Of a stretch of 64,000 bases of DNA, positions 25,128-33,940 are shown in pieces (the first letter of the stretch is position 1; each line of letters starts with the position of its first letter). A program made the translations under genes and the position numbers. The stretch covers positions 1 to 64,000 of the forward strand of contig NZ_CAMLDL010000007.1 of NCBI RefSeq assembly GCF_946478955.1, read 5' to 3'. The stretch is from an uncultured Sphingomonas sp. (GTDB taxonomy: Bacteria; Pseudomonadota; Alphaproteobacteria; Sphingomonadales; Sphingomonadaceae). The notes beneath the pieces are model-generated. The model made no database searches. It had not been told where the DNA came from and worked only from the letters and a program-made list of their open reading frames with translations.

Positions 25128-26267
25128 CTAGAGCGTCCGCTCAAATATCCGGTAGACGTGGTTGGTCCCCGCACCCGGCAACTGCGCGATCGACATCATG
25201 CCCTGGTTGTCCTCCAGCACCCAGCCGAATTCGCCGACGTTGATGCCATATTTGTTGACCAGCACGAGGCGCGTCTTTTCGATCAGCATGAAGGCGAGTT
25301 GGCTGGCGAGGCGGCCGCCCTGCAGTTCCTTCCGGACGCCCATCAGGGGCACGCGCACGCGGCTGGCCTTCACCTTGTGCAGGCGCCACAGCAGCTTGGC
25401 CCAACCGAACGGAAACAGGCTGCCGTTCAAATCCGCGCTCATTTCGTTGAGGTCGGGGATGGTCAGCATGAAGGCGACCGGCTTGCCGTCATATTCGGCG
25501 ATCTTGACCAGATCCTCGATGATGATCGGTTTCAGCTTCTTGCCGGCATAGGCGATCTCGGCGTCGGTCAGCGGAACATAGCCCCAATTATCCGACCAGG
25601 CGTCGTTCAAAATGTCGAGGATGATTGCCGCTTCGCTGTCGAATTTCGACTTGTCGACGTTGCGGATGACGATGCGCGGGTTCTTGTCGCCGGCCTTGAT
25701 CAACCGGTCGATGACCGGGACCATGTCGATGCGAATGTCGAGTTCGAAGGTCAGCAAGTCCTTGGCCTTGCTATAGCCCGCCGCCTCGATCCACGCGCGA
25801 TATTCAGGGCGGTGGTGGCCCATCATCACCAGCGGCGATTCGTCGAACCCTTCGATCAGCAGGCCCGGCTCGTCCCAGATGCTGAGCGAGATCGGGCCAA
25901 TGGCGCGTTTCATGCCTTCACCGCGCAGCCAATCCTCGGCTTTGGCGATCAGGGCAGCGGCCGCTTCGCCGTCCAGCGCGTCAAAAAACCCCCATTGGCC
26001 GAGACCCGCCTCCATATGCTCCTGCACCAGGTCGTCGACCTGTGCGCTGATCCGCCCGACGACCTTGCCGTCGCGCTCCGCAAGAAAATAGCGGGCGTGG
26101 CCATGCCCGAACCAGGGGTTCTTCTTGGGATTGAGCAGGCCGTACACCTCATCCTTCAGCGGCGGGATCCACGCGGGGTCGTTTTTGTAAACCTCCCACG
26201 CGAAGTCGACGAAGCGCTTGAGGTCGGCTTTGCTGTCGACCGGACAGACGGTAAGGGTGCTGCTCAT
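25128..26267 (-). CDS. GNAT-like acyltransferase, candidate bacterial ceramide synthase (bCerS)
   Basis: A soluble protein of about 379 residues with two GNAT-like halves: FVDFAWEVYKNDPAWIPPLKDEV followed by ARYFLAERDGKVVGRISAQVDDL, and later a segment around VKIAEYDGKPVAFMLTIPDLNE. This length and the opening motif match a family often annotated loosely as GNAT or dATP pyrophosphohydrolase. From recalled work on Caulobacter, ceramide N-acylation is done by a GNAT-like protein coded near spt. The presence of spt, acp, a CerR-like reductase and a desaturase within 10 kb supports that reading. It stands divergent from the desaturase gene. The family call is firm; the ceramide synthase role is an inference. 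Confidence 0.72.
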   Translation of the reverse strand: MSSTLTVCPVDSKADLKRFVDFAWEVYKNDPAWIPPLKDEVYGLLNPKKNPWFGHGHARYFLAERDGKVVGRISAQVDDLVQEHMEAGLGQWGFFDALDGEAAAALIAKAEDWLRGEGMKRAIGPISLSIWDEPGLLIEGFDESPLVMMGHHRPEYRAWIEAAGYSKAKDLLTFELDIRIDMVPVIDRLIKAGDKNPRIVIRNVDKSKFDSEAAIILDILNDAWSDNWGYVPLTDAEIAYAGKKLKPIIIEDLVKIAEYDGKPVAFMLTIPDLNEMSADLNGSLFPFGWAKLLWRLHKVKASRVRVPLMGVRKELQGGRLASQLAFMLIEKTRLVLVNKYGINVGEFGWVLEDNQGMMSIAQLPGAGTNHVYRIFERTL

Positions 26268-26420
26268 GGCGCGCATGGCTAGCCTTGTTCGGGGCGACTG
26301 TCATTATGGATTAGGCGATCTGCAAACCTGCTCTTGACCCGTATCAACACATTGTCGGCCTTGACGCGCCATGATGGTGCCACGATCTTTGGGCAAGCGC
26401 GACCGCGGAAAGCAGATAAT

Positions 26421-27527
26421 ATGACTACGACACAAACCCTTATGGGCACTCCGAGTGCTGCCGTCCGCGAATCCGCGCCGCTGCGAACTCATGCCGACGA
26501 CAAGGCAATGCTGAAAGCGGCCGCGAATCTGACGCGGGAGCTGAATCAGCCCAATGCGGGCATTTACTGGGCCGACATGATCGGCTCCGCATTGCTCGGC
26601 TATGGTGCGCTGCTGTTCGCCATCCTGTCCTCCAGTACGGTCGCTTCGGTCGCGGCGGGAATTATCTCGCTTCTCGCGCTCTACCGCGCGGGTCTGTTCA
26701 TTCATGAGATTACCCACATCAAGGCGGGGGCGCTGCCAGGGTTCAAGTTGGGGTGGAATATCCTCGTCGGCGTGCCGTTGATGGCGCCCAGTTTCATGTA
26801 TGAGGGCATCCACAACATGCACCATGCCAAGATCCGCTATGGCACGGTGGAGGATCCCGAATATCTGCCGCTGGCGCTGATGAAGCCGTGGACCCTGCCG
26901 CTGTTCGTCGCAATTGCGGTGCTAGGCCCTGTGGCGTTGCTGCTCCGTTTTGCAGTGCTCACGCCGCTTTCGCTGCTGATCCCGAAGCTGCGTGATGTTG
27001 TCGTCGGCAAATATTCCGGCCTTCAGATCAACCCCAAGTTTGTTCGCGCGCGCCCGGAAGGCGAATTCCGCCGCGAATGGGCGTGGCAGGAAGCGGGGGC
27101 GAGCCTGTTCGCGATCGCCCTGATCGTGCTGACTGCTACCGGGGTCATCCCGCTGCGCGCGTTCCTGATCTTCCTTGGCGTGACGTCGGGCGCCCTAGTG
27201 CTGAACCAGATCCGCACGCTGGTTGCGCATCTGTGGGAAAATGATGGGTCGCAGATGACCGTGACGGAGCAATATCTTGATACCGTCAATGTGCCGCCGC
27301 CGGGCATATGGGCCGAATTCTGGGCGCCAGTGGGTCTGCGCTATCACGCGCTGCATCATTTGCTGCCCGGGATTCCCTACCATGCCCTTCCGGCGGCGCA
27401 CCGCCGGTTGATGGCGGAGATGGCGCCGGATTCGTCGTACCACATTGCCAATTATCGCGGTCTGATGCCGCTCGTGGTAAAGCTGTGGCACAATACGCAC
27501 CGGAGCGGGCAGGCGGTTTCGCAGTAA
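26421..27527 (+). CDS. Membrane fatty acid desaturase family protein
   Basis: About 368 residues with three histidine boxes of acyl-lipid desaturases: FIHEITHIKAG, YEGIHNMHHAKIRYGTVEDPEYL and LRYHALHHLLPGIPYH, and four or more hydrophobic segments between them. The ATG at 26421 is preferred over a TTG at 26334. The reaction would be O2-dependent insertion of a double bond or hydroxyl into a membrane lipid chain. Divergent from the candidate ceramide synthase, it may act on a sphingoid base or on ordinary acyl chains; the sequence does not decide. Confidence 0.88.
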   Translation: MTTTQTLMGTPSAAVRESAPLRTHADDKAMLKAAANLTRELNQPNAGIYWADMIGSALLGYGALLFAILSSSTVASVAAGIISLLALYRAGLFIHEITHIKAGALPGFKLGWNILVGVPLMAPSFMYEGIHNMHHAKIRYGTVEDPEYLPLALMKPWTLPLFVAIAVLGPVALLLRFAVLTPLSLLIPKLRDVVVGKYSGLQINPKFVRARPEGEFRREWAWQEAGASLFAIALIVLTATGVIPLRAFLIFLGVTSGALVLNQIRTLVAHLWENDGSQMTVTEQYLDTVNVPPPGIWAEFWAPVGLRYHALHHLLPGIPYHALPAAHRRLMAEMAPDSSYHIANYRGLMPLVVKLWHNTHRSGQAVSQ

Positions 27528-27563
27528 TGTGCTCGGCGTGCCCTTAAAGCTAGCCCGGGCCGA

Positions 27564-28661
27564 TCACTCCTCCTGCCGGATGAGGACTAGTTCGCCGATC
27601 AGCAAGAACAGCAGGAATGGTGCCCAGGCCGCGATGAACGGCGGATAGGTGCCGTAATTGCCGAGCGCGACACTGGCATTGTCGGCGACGAAATAGGCAA
27701 ATCCGAGTGCCATGCCGATCGAGGCACGCATCAAAACCTTGCCGGACCGCGCCAGCCCAAATGCGGCCGTCGCGGCTAGCAGCGGCATCAGAATCGTGGA
27801 GAGCGGGCTGGACAATTTATGCCACCATCCGGTGCGGGCTTCTTCGGTAGGACGGCCTGCGGCCTCCATTTCGTCAATCGCGCGCTTCAGCGAGAAAAAG
27901 TCCCGTTCGGCAGGGTCGACTTTGGCCAGTGTGAACTGATTAGGCGCGACGCCCGGAAGCGCCTGAAGCGTCGGCATCGTCGCGCTTTGATGTGTTACCG
28001 GCGAATATTGCTTCACGTCCTGTAGCTGCCAGCCGTCCCCGTTTTGAACTGCCCGCTGGGCATCAATGATCTGGGTGATGGCGGTGCCCTGACGCTCATA
28101 AATGGTAACGCCGCGTAGCTGGGTCGTGCGGTCGTGGCCGCCAACCAACTTGGCATGGATCAAATCATTGCCGTCGCGAAGCCAGATGTTCGACAGGATG
28201 CCGCTGTCCGCCGGGATCGGGTGGTAATCAGCATCGCTCCAGGCACCGACGATACGGGCGGATTTAACCACCACGGTTTCGTTGAAGGCAAAAAGGGCAA
28301 CTGCCACACCAAGGCTCGCCAGGATCATCGGCGCAAGGATCTGATGTGCGGAAAGACCGGCGGCCTTCATCGAAATCACCTCGCTATTCTGGTTCAGCGT
28401 GGTGAAGGTGATGAGCGCGCCCAGCAGGACGGAAAAAGGCAGGAAGCGCGAGACGAGGAGCGGGACGCGAAGCGACGCATAACGCCAAAGCTCGGCCTCG
28501 CCATTGCCCGGAACCGCAAGGATCTTAGGGGATTCGCCGAGCAGGTCGAGCATCATCAGCACCATGACCAGCAGGACAAGAACGGCCAGACTGCGTGTCA
28601 GGAACAGGCGCGCAGCGTAGAGTGCAAGCTGGCGCGAGGGCATGAAATCGAAATTGATCAT
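27564..28661 (-). CDS. lptG: LPS export ABC transporter permease LptG
   Basis: A 365-residue inner-membrane permease of the YjgP/YjgQ family: N-terminal membrane helices (FLTRSLAVLVLLVMVLMMLDLLGE), a periplasmic beta-jellyroll domain in the middle (residues about 130-260) and C-terminal helices (LSTILMPLLAATAAFGLA and SIGMALGFAYFVADNASVALG). Its start overlaps lptF by four bases. In LptB2FG it extracts lipid from the inner membrane for delivery to the periplasmic bridge. Because many sphingomonads carry glycosphingolipid in place of LPS, the cargo here may be a sphingolipid. Confidence 0.9.
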   Translation of the reverse strand: MINFDFMPSRQLALYAARLFLTRSLAVLVLLVMVLMMLDLLGESPKILAVPGNGEAELWRYASLRVPLLVSRFLPFSVLLGALITFTTLNQNSEVISMKAAGLSAHQILAPMILASLGVAVALFAFNETVVVKSARIVGAWSDADYHPIPADSGILSNIWLRDGNDLIHAKLVGGHDRTTQLRGVTIYERQGTAITQIIDAQRAVQNGDGWQLQDVKQYSPVTHQSATMPTLQALPGVAPNQFTLAKVDPAERDFFSLKRAIDEMEAAGRPTEEARTGWWHKLSSPLSTILMPLLAATAAFGLARSGKVLMRASIGMALGFAYFVADNASVALGNYGTYPPFIAAWAPFLLFLLIGELVLIRQEE

Positions 28662-29875
28662 GCGGCTTCCTCAGGGCGTCGATTGCGCCGGTTGGGCAAC
28701 AGCTTGCGGACCGCCCGCGCCAGCTTCGCAAACACCGCTTCGAGCGCGCCAATCGGCTGGCCGCCGGGCCGGTCGGCAATGACATGGTACATCCACGCGA
28801 TCAGCACCGCGAAGCACAGGAAGGGCACCCATAATGCGATTTCGGGAATGACCCGGCCCTGCACACCCACACCCTGCGCCCACTGATTGATCTTGTGATA
28901 GGTGACGACCATCACGATGCCGACAAAAATGCCCAACGCGCTGCTGGATCGCTTCGGCGGAATGGCGAGCGCAATTGCAAGCAGCGGTAGCATCAGCATC
29001 ATTACCACTTCGACCAGCCGGAAACTGAGATTGGCACGCGCGGCCAGCCGTTCCTTTTCCGTGGCATTGGTGTTGCCGTAGGCGCGCTTGGCCACTTCGG
29101 GCAGCGTCAATTCGGTTTGGTCGTCGCCGCGCCCGCGGAAATTGTCGATATTCGGCATCTTGATCGGCAGGTCATAGCTTTTGAACACCAACTCCCTCGG
29201 TGCGGTGAATTTGGGATTCTCCTGGATGAGCTTGCCGTTGCGAAGGCGGAAAATGATCGTGTTGGGGTCGTCGGTTCCCAGGAATTGCCCTTCATTTGCT
29301 GTGGCGGTGACGCGGGTACCGTTCTTGTCTTCCAGTGATGTGAAAATGCCCTTCAGCTGCGCGCCGCGCTCTTCGCTTTCGTCGATACGCAAGGTCATCC
29401 GTTTGCCGAAGCTGTTGAATTCGCCAACCTTGATCGACGCGCCCAGCGCGCCCGACCGAAGGTCAAAACGCAGCCCCTCGTAACGATATTGACCATAGGG
29501 ATCGAGCCAGCCGACGATGCCGATGTTGAGCAGCATCAACGCGAAGGCGAACATATAGGGCACCTTCAGCATCTTGGTATATCCGACGCCGATGCCGCGC
29601 AGCGCGTCCAGCTCAGACGAAAGTGTCAGTTTGCGAAACGCCAGCAGGATTCCCATCAAAAGGCCGATCGGAATGCCAAGCGAGAAATATTCCGGTAGCA
29701 TGTTGGCCAGCATTTCGAACACGACGCTGACCGGGCCGCCAGCCGTGATGACGAAATCGAACAGGCGGATCATCTTGTCGAGAATCAGCAGCATCGCGGC
29801 AAGGATCAGCGTGCCGACGAGCGGCACAAAGATGTTTCGGGCAAGGTAACGGTCGATCAACGACAATTTTGGCAC
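28658..29875 (-). CDS. lptF: LPS export ABC transporter permease LptF
   Basis: A 405-residue YjgP/YjgQ family permease partner of LptG. Features are SLIDRYLARNIFVPLVGTLILAAMLLILDKMIRLFDFV at the N-terminus, LPEYFSLGIPIGLLMGILLAFRKL, a long periplasmic domain (residues about 130-270) and C-terminal helices (LVEVVMMLMLPLLAIALAIPPKRSSSALGIFVGIVMV). The basic C-terminal tail is typical. It is first in the lptF-lptG pair and divergent from the lipid kinase gene, with about 220 bases between. Confidence 0.92.
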   Translation of the reverse strand: MPKLSLIDRYLARNIFVPLVGTLILAAMLLILDKMIRLFDFVITAGGPVSVVFEMLANMLPEYFSLGIPIGLLMGILLAFRKLTLSSELDALRGIGVGYTKMLKVPYMFAFALMLLNIGIVGWLDPYGQYRYEGLRFDLRSGALGASIKVGEFNSFGKRMTLRIDESEERGAQLKGIFTSLEDKNGTRVTATANEGQFLGTDDPNTIIFRLRNGKLIQENPKFTAPRELVFKSYDLPIKMPNIDNFRGRGDDQTELTLPEVAKRAYGNTNATEKERLAARANLSFRLVEVVMMLMLPLLAIALAIPPKRSSSALGIFVGIVMVVTYHKINQWAQGVGVQGRVIPEIALWVPFLCFAVLIAWMYHVIADRPGGQPIGALEAVFAKLARAVRKLLPNRRNRRPEEAA

Positions 29876-30099
29876 CTTTTGGACGCTGCAACACCATCAT
29901 TTGGCCGCAATGCACGCGCATTGGGACAAGGGGGCGACGGGCCTTGCCACATCCTGAATGGATGGGCGCGGTTACGACGCTTGCCTAGTGCCTATAGCGA
30001 ACTGGTTCGGTAAATCATGTCCATTTATCGCCACGACCTGCCGATTTTCGACACACCGGCCCTGTGCCGCGGGTGCCGGACTGTTGTGAGCGACCGCCC

Positions 30100-31074
30100 A
30101 TGAGCCGAATTCGCATCGCCCTGTTGTCCAATCCCAAGTCGACGGGCAACCTTGCCCAGCTGCCGCGCATTCGTGAATTTTGCGCGGAGCATCCCGACAT
30201 CTTCCACTATGAGGTGGAACGGGTCGACCAGATTGGCGAGGCGATGGCGACCATCGCGCGCATTAAGCCGACCATTTTTGCGATCAATGGCGGCGATGGA
30301 ACGGTGCAGGCCGCGCTCACCGAAATGCATCACGGCGGCCATTTTCATGGTGATATGCCCCCGGTTGCTGTGCTGCCGAGTGGGAAGACGAATTTGATCG
30401 CCCTCGATCTTGGCGCGCAAGGTGACCCGGTCGAGGCGCTGGAAAAACTGATTGCGCTGGCCAATGGCGACCTTGCGCCGCATCTCGTCCCGCGGGAACT
30501 CATTTCATTGTCGGGTGGCGAAGAAAGCCATTCGCCTGTGATCGGCATGTTCCTTGGTGGAGCCGGTCTGGCCGACGTCATGCTGTATTGCCGCGAGCGT
30601 ATTTACCCGCTCGGCTTGCCCAACAGCATCAGCCACATAATCACGGCCATCGCGGTCATTATGCGCCAGGTCTTCCGGTGGCAGGCCAAATTCCTGCCGC
30701 CCGAACCTGCCCCGCTGAAGGTGCGGGTTCGCAAGGATGACCAGATTGACGGTCGCTTTGCCTTCCTGTTCGTAACGACGCTTGAGAAGCTGTTGCTGTC
30801 GAGCGAATTTACGAGCCATGGGAATGGCGCGTTGAAATTCGTCGCCGTCGAACAGAAGCCGTTTTCGCTGCTGCGGGCGTTTGCCGCCAGCCTGGCCGGG
30901 AAGCTCGGCCGGACCAAGCTCGACGGGGTCCATGTCGAAGAGGCCGATGAAATCGCCATCGAAGGGGAAGCGAGCAAGGTTATCCTGGATGGCGAGACCT
31001 TCAAGGCCGGTGTGGGTAAGCCGATCCTGTTGCGGCCGGCCCGGCCGCTTTCCTTTGTGCGCCTCGCCGCCTAG
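30100..31074 (+). CDS. Diacylglycerol kinase family lipid kinase (candidate ceramide kinase, CpgB-like)
   Basis: About 324 residues with the DAGK catalytic domain: RIALLSNPKSTGN at the N-terminus, the nucleotide-binding AINGGDGTVQAAL, then VLPSGKTNLIALDLG where most relatives have a Gly-Thr-x-Asn turn. A C-terminal beta-rich domain is the second half of this family. It would phosphorylate a lipid hydroxyl (diacylglycerol, sphingosine or ceramide). ATG at 30100 is chosen; the upstream one adds 12 residues of no conserved type. It lies 11 bases before a nucleotidyltransferase-like gene and within 3 kb of spt. As I recall, Caulobacter has a ceramide kinase gene in the same kind of place, so ceramide is a likely substrate. 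Confidence 0.82.
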   Translation: MSRIRIALLSNPKSTGNLAQLPRIREFCAEHPDIFHYEVERVDQIGEAMATIARIKPTIFAINGGDGTVQAALTEMHHGGHFHGDMPPVAVLPSGKTNLIALDLGAQGDPVEALEKLIALANGDLAPHLVPRELISLSGGEESHSPVIGMFLGGAGLADVMLYCRERIYPLGLPNSISHIITAIAVIMRQVFRWQAKFLPPEPAPLKVRVRKDDQIDGRFAFLFVTTLEKLLLSSEFTSHGNGALKFVAVEQKPFSLLRAFAASLAGKLGRTKLDGVHVEEADEIAIEGEASKVILDGETFKAGVGKPILLRPARPLSFVRLAA

Positions 31075-31085
31075 GCAATTCCGCC

Positions 31086-31949
31086 ATGACCAATGACCTG
31101 ACCCGCCTTGTCGAGGAGGAATTGTCGAGCCCGGTTGATCCGCAAGTGTCGGCAATGGCAGCGGCGATCGCGGCCCAATATGGGGACGCAAGCCGGGCGG
31201 TGCTGTTTTACGGAAGCTGCCTGCGCGAAAAACAACTCGGCGGCCTGATGCTCGATTTCTACCTGATCGTCAGTGAGTATGCGGAAGCCTATGGCAAAGG
31301 CTGGATGGCAAAGGCCAACGCGCTGATCCCTCCCAATGTTTTCCCGTTCCAGCATGAAGGTCTGATGGCCAAATATGCCGTGCTGAGCGAAGCGGACTTT
31401 CATCGTCTTAACGGACCCGAGACGCGTAATGTTTCGGTGTGGGCCCGCTTTGCGCAGCCGTCGCGGCTGGTCTGGGTGAGGGATGATGCAGCGCGCAGCA
31501 AGGCCATTGCCGCCGTTTCGCGTGCGGCCCCGACCTTGTTGGCGGCGGCAGGCAAGGTCGATGGTGAGCGCCCGCTCGATTGGTGGCGGCGCGCCTTTTC
31601 ACTGACCTATTCGGTCGAGCTTCGAGCAGAGCGCAAAGGTCGCGCAACGTCGGTGGTCGACGCGGATATGGACCGCTATGAGCAATTTGCGGCACCTGCG
31701 ATCCGCGCCATTCCTGCCGGTGCCGCGTCCGGCCAGTGGGGCCGCCGCCGGATCGAGGGGAAGCTGCTCTCCGTCGCCCGCCTGGCCAAGGCGAGCGCGA
31801 CCTATGCAGGCGGGGCCGAATATATTGCCTGGAAAATCAATCGCCATGCCGGGACCGACATCCAGCTTAGCGAATGGCAGAAGCGTCACCCGTTGATGAC
31901 GGCGATCAGCCTGCTGCCGCAGCTCCTGAAGTCGGGTGCGATCCGCTAG
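31086..31949 (+). CDS. Tam41-like nucleotidyltransferase domain protein (possible CTP:lipid-phosphate cytidylyltransferase, CpgC-like)
   Basis: A 287-residue soluble protein. Its order of motifs resembles the mitochondrial CDP-diacylglycerol synthase Tam41: VLFYGSCLREK, then LDFYLIV, a PNVF, KYAVLSEADFHRL and VWARFAQPSRLVWVRDD. A family like that uses a YGS...D nucleotidyltransferase core to transfer CMP from CTP to a lipid phosphate. It is only 11 bases after the lipid kinase, so kinase and transferase would make a lipid-phosphate and then an activated lipid. Its last 44 bases overlap the convergent histidine kinase gene. The nucleotidyltransferase call is moderate; the lipid substrate is inferred from context. 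Confidence 0.6.
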   Translation: MTNDLTRLVEEELSSPVDPQVSAMAAAIAAQYGDASRAVLFYGSCLREKQLGGLMLDFYLIVSEYAEAYGKGWMAKANALIPPNVFPFQHEGLMAKYAVLSEADFHRLNGPETRNVSVWARFAQPSRLVWVRDDAARSKAIAAVSRAAPTLLAAAGKVDGERPLDWWRRAFSLTYSVELRAERKGRATSVVDADMDRYEQFAAPAIRAIPAGAASGQWGRRRIEGKLLSVARLAKASATYAGGAEYIAWKINRHAGTDIQLSEWQKRHPLMTAISLLPQLLKSGAIR

Positions 31950-33894
31950 ATTTGGTGAGCGCACCGGCTACGGAGGTCGCAAGGGTCGCCACGGTAAATG
32001 GTTTGCGCAGCAGGTCGTAACCGACGAGGTCGTCGCCTTCTCCTTCGCCAACATAACCGGTCACGAACAGAACGGCGACATCATGGCGGCGATTCTTCAA
32101 TTCGCGGACCATTTCCGGGCCGGTCATTTCCGGCATGATTACATCGGAAATGACGAGATCGAATTCCATACTGTCGAACAGGGCGAGCGCCTCTTCGCCG
32201 CCTGAGCAGGCGATCGGCTCATAGCCCAGATCTTCAAGCGCACCGAGCGTCGCGGCCCGCACGCGCGGATCGTCTTCCACCAACAGGATCCGCGCGCCTT
32301 CGACAAGCGGTTCGGCCTGATCCGTCCATTGCATCGTCGGGTGGAGCTGGACGTTGCTTTGCGCCTTTTCTGCTGTTCGTGGCAGGTAGATGGACACGGT
32401 GGTTCCTTTGCCGACCGCGCTCTCAATTCCGACTTCGCCGCCCGATTGGTGCGCAAAACCGAATATTTGGGACAGGCCCAAGCCGGTGCCCTTGCCAACC
32501 TCTTTCGTGGTGAAGAACGGTTCAAATGCACGTTCGCGCACATCGTCAGGCATGCCGCATCCGGTGTCCGTTACGTCAATGCGCAGATATTCGCCCGCCT
32601 GAATATCCCCGACCATATTGGCCGTGACCGTCTCATTTGTTGTCCGAATACGCAGCGTCCCGGCGCCATCCATTGCATCGCGCGCGTTGACGGCCAGGTT
32701 AAGGATCGCGTTTTCAAGCTGATGCGGATCGACGAATATGGGCCATGCCGCCGTTTCCAGCTCATTGACGATGGAAATCCGCTCACCAAGCGTCCGGTCC
32801 AGCAAATCGCTCATGCCGCCGATCAGGTCGGCGCTGTCGACGCGTTCTGGCAGCAGCGGTTCGGAACGGGCGAATGATAATAGGCGCCGGGTCAGCGCGG
32901 CGGCGCGGGTAGCGCCTTCCATCGCGTTGGTCAGATGGGTCATAACTTCCCGCCGCGGGCCGTTGAGGCGGCGGCGCGCAAGGTCAATTCCGCCCACCAC
33001 CACTGCCAGCATATTATTGAAGTCGTGGGCGATCCCGCCGGTCAGCTGCCCAACTGCCTCCATCTTCTGCACCTGGCGAAGCTGTGCTTCGGCTGCCTGC
33101 CGCTCCACGGCCTCTTTCTTGAGTGCTTCATTGGCCGCACTGAGTTCTTTGGTGCGTTCGGCGACTGCATATTCTAGCGCCATGGCGCGTTCGGACTCCG
33201 TCTCCGCTTCCTTACGTGTGTCGGCGGTCTGGCGAAGTGCCTGAACTGTGACATAGCCCAGGAAGATGGCAATCAAGCCGATAATGACGCCCATCCAGCT
33301 GAGGTAGTCGGTCAGCCGGTCTGCCTGCGCCGAGAAGGATTGGGTGGCAGCGATCTTCTGCGCCAGCCCCGCCCGCTCTGCATTGGCGATTTCAGTCAGC
33401 TTTGCGCGGACCTTTTGATCCACGTCGGTCTGCTTGCTGATATAATACCAATAATTGAGCCCGTAGCTCTTTTGCTTGGCCCGAACGAAACGCGCGACTT
33501 CGGCAAATTGGGTACCACGCTGATCCAGCAGGGCCTTTAATTCCGATGCGCGCTGGCGCTGCTCGGGGTCGGACGCTACCAACCGCTCAAGCTCGCCCAT
33601 CTGCTGCGTCGCCAGACGCCATTGCGAATAATAGCGGCTCCCTGAAACAGCCTCATCTTCATCAAGCGCATATCGCCCTACGGCCGCCTCTGCGCGGGCG
33701 ATACTGCCGTCCATCGTCCGGGTAAGCAGGGCCACGTCATAGGCGTGACGTTCGGCATTCAGGGCGCGGTCGCGGGCGCTGTTAGACATGGCAACCAACG
33801 CCACCATGCCAAGCAGCAGCAGCGTCGCCAGCAGGCCAATTGCCGCTGCGCCGCCGCGTGACCAATTAAATTCCCGATTTTCCCCGCCCATCAT
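31906..33894 (-). CDS. Hybrid sensor histidine kinase/response regulator
   Basis: A 662-residue inner-membrane protein. TM1 (AIGLLATLLLLGMVALVAM, near residues 17-35), a periplasmic helical sensor of about 165 residues (CHASE3-like), TM2 (MGVIIGLIAIFLGYVTVQAL, near 210-230), a coiled coil, and a HisKA with GGIAHDFNNMLAVV (His in HDFNN). The HATPase has NAILNLAVNARDAMDG, DTGCGMP and GKGTGLGLS. A C-terminal REC domain contains DLVISDVIMPEMTGPEM with phospho-acceptor Asp. The HDFNN class resembles CckA-type kinases, but it lacks a PAS domain. It sits between the nucleotidyltransferase and spt, which may mean it senses envelope state. Confidence 0.93.
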   Translation of the reverse strand: MMGGENREFNWSRGGAAAIGLLATLLLLGMVALVAMSNSARDRALNAERHAYDVALLTRTMDGSIARAEAAVGRYALDEDEAVSGSRYYSQWRLATQQMGELERLVASDPEQRQRASELKALLDQRGTQFAEVARFVRAKQKSYGLNYWYYISKQTDVDQKVRAKLTEIANAERAGLAQKIAATQSFSAQADRLTDYLSWMGVIIGLIAIFLGYVTVQALRQTADTRKEAETESERAMALEYAVAERTKELSAANEALKKEAVERQAAEAQLRQVQKMEAVGQLTGGIAHDFNNMLAVVVGGIDLARRRLNGPRREVMTHLTNAMEGATRAAALTRRLLSFARSEPLLPERVDSADLIGGMSDLLDRTLGERISIVNELETAAWPIFVDPHQLENAILNLAVNARDAMDGAGTLRIRTTNETVTANMVGDIQAGEYLRIDVTDTGCGMPDDVRERAFEPFFTTKEVGKGTGLGLSQIFGFAHQSGGEVGIESAVGKGTTVSIYLPRTAEKAQSNVQLHPTMQWTDQAEPLVEGARILLVEDDPRVRAATLGALEDLGYEPIACSGGEEALALFDSMEFDLVISDVIMPEMTGPEMVRELKNRRHDVAVLFVTGYVGEGEGDDLVGYDLLRKPFTVATLATSVAGALTKSSGSHPTSGAAAAG

Positions 33895-33940
33895 GTCGGC
33901 AGCTTACGCCCGCGATTCCTGCGATGAAACCCCGAAATGA

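Noticed and set aside
25158..26282. A 374-codon open frame opposite the GNAT-like acyltransferase
   Set aside because: Shadow frame with biased composition; the minus-strand protein has clear family motifs.
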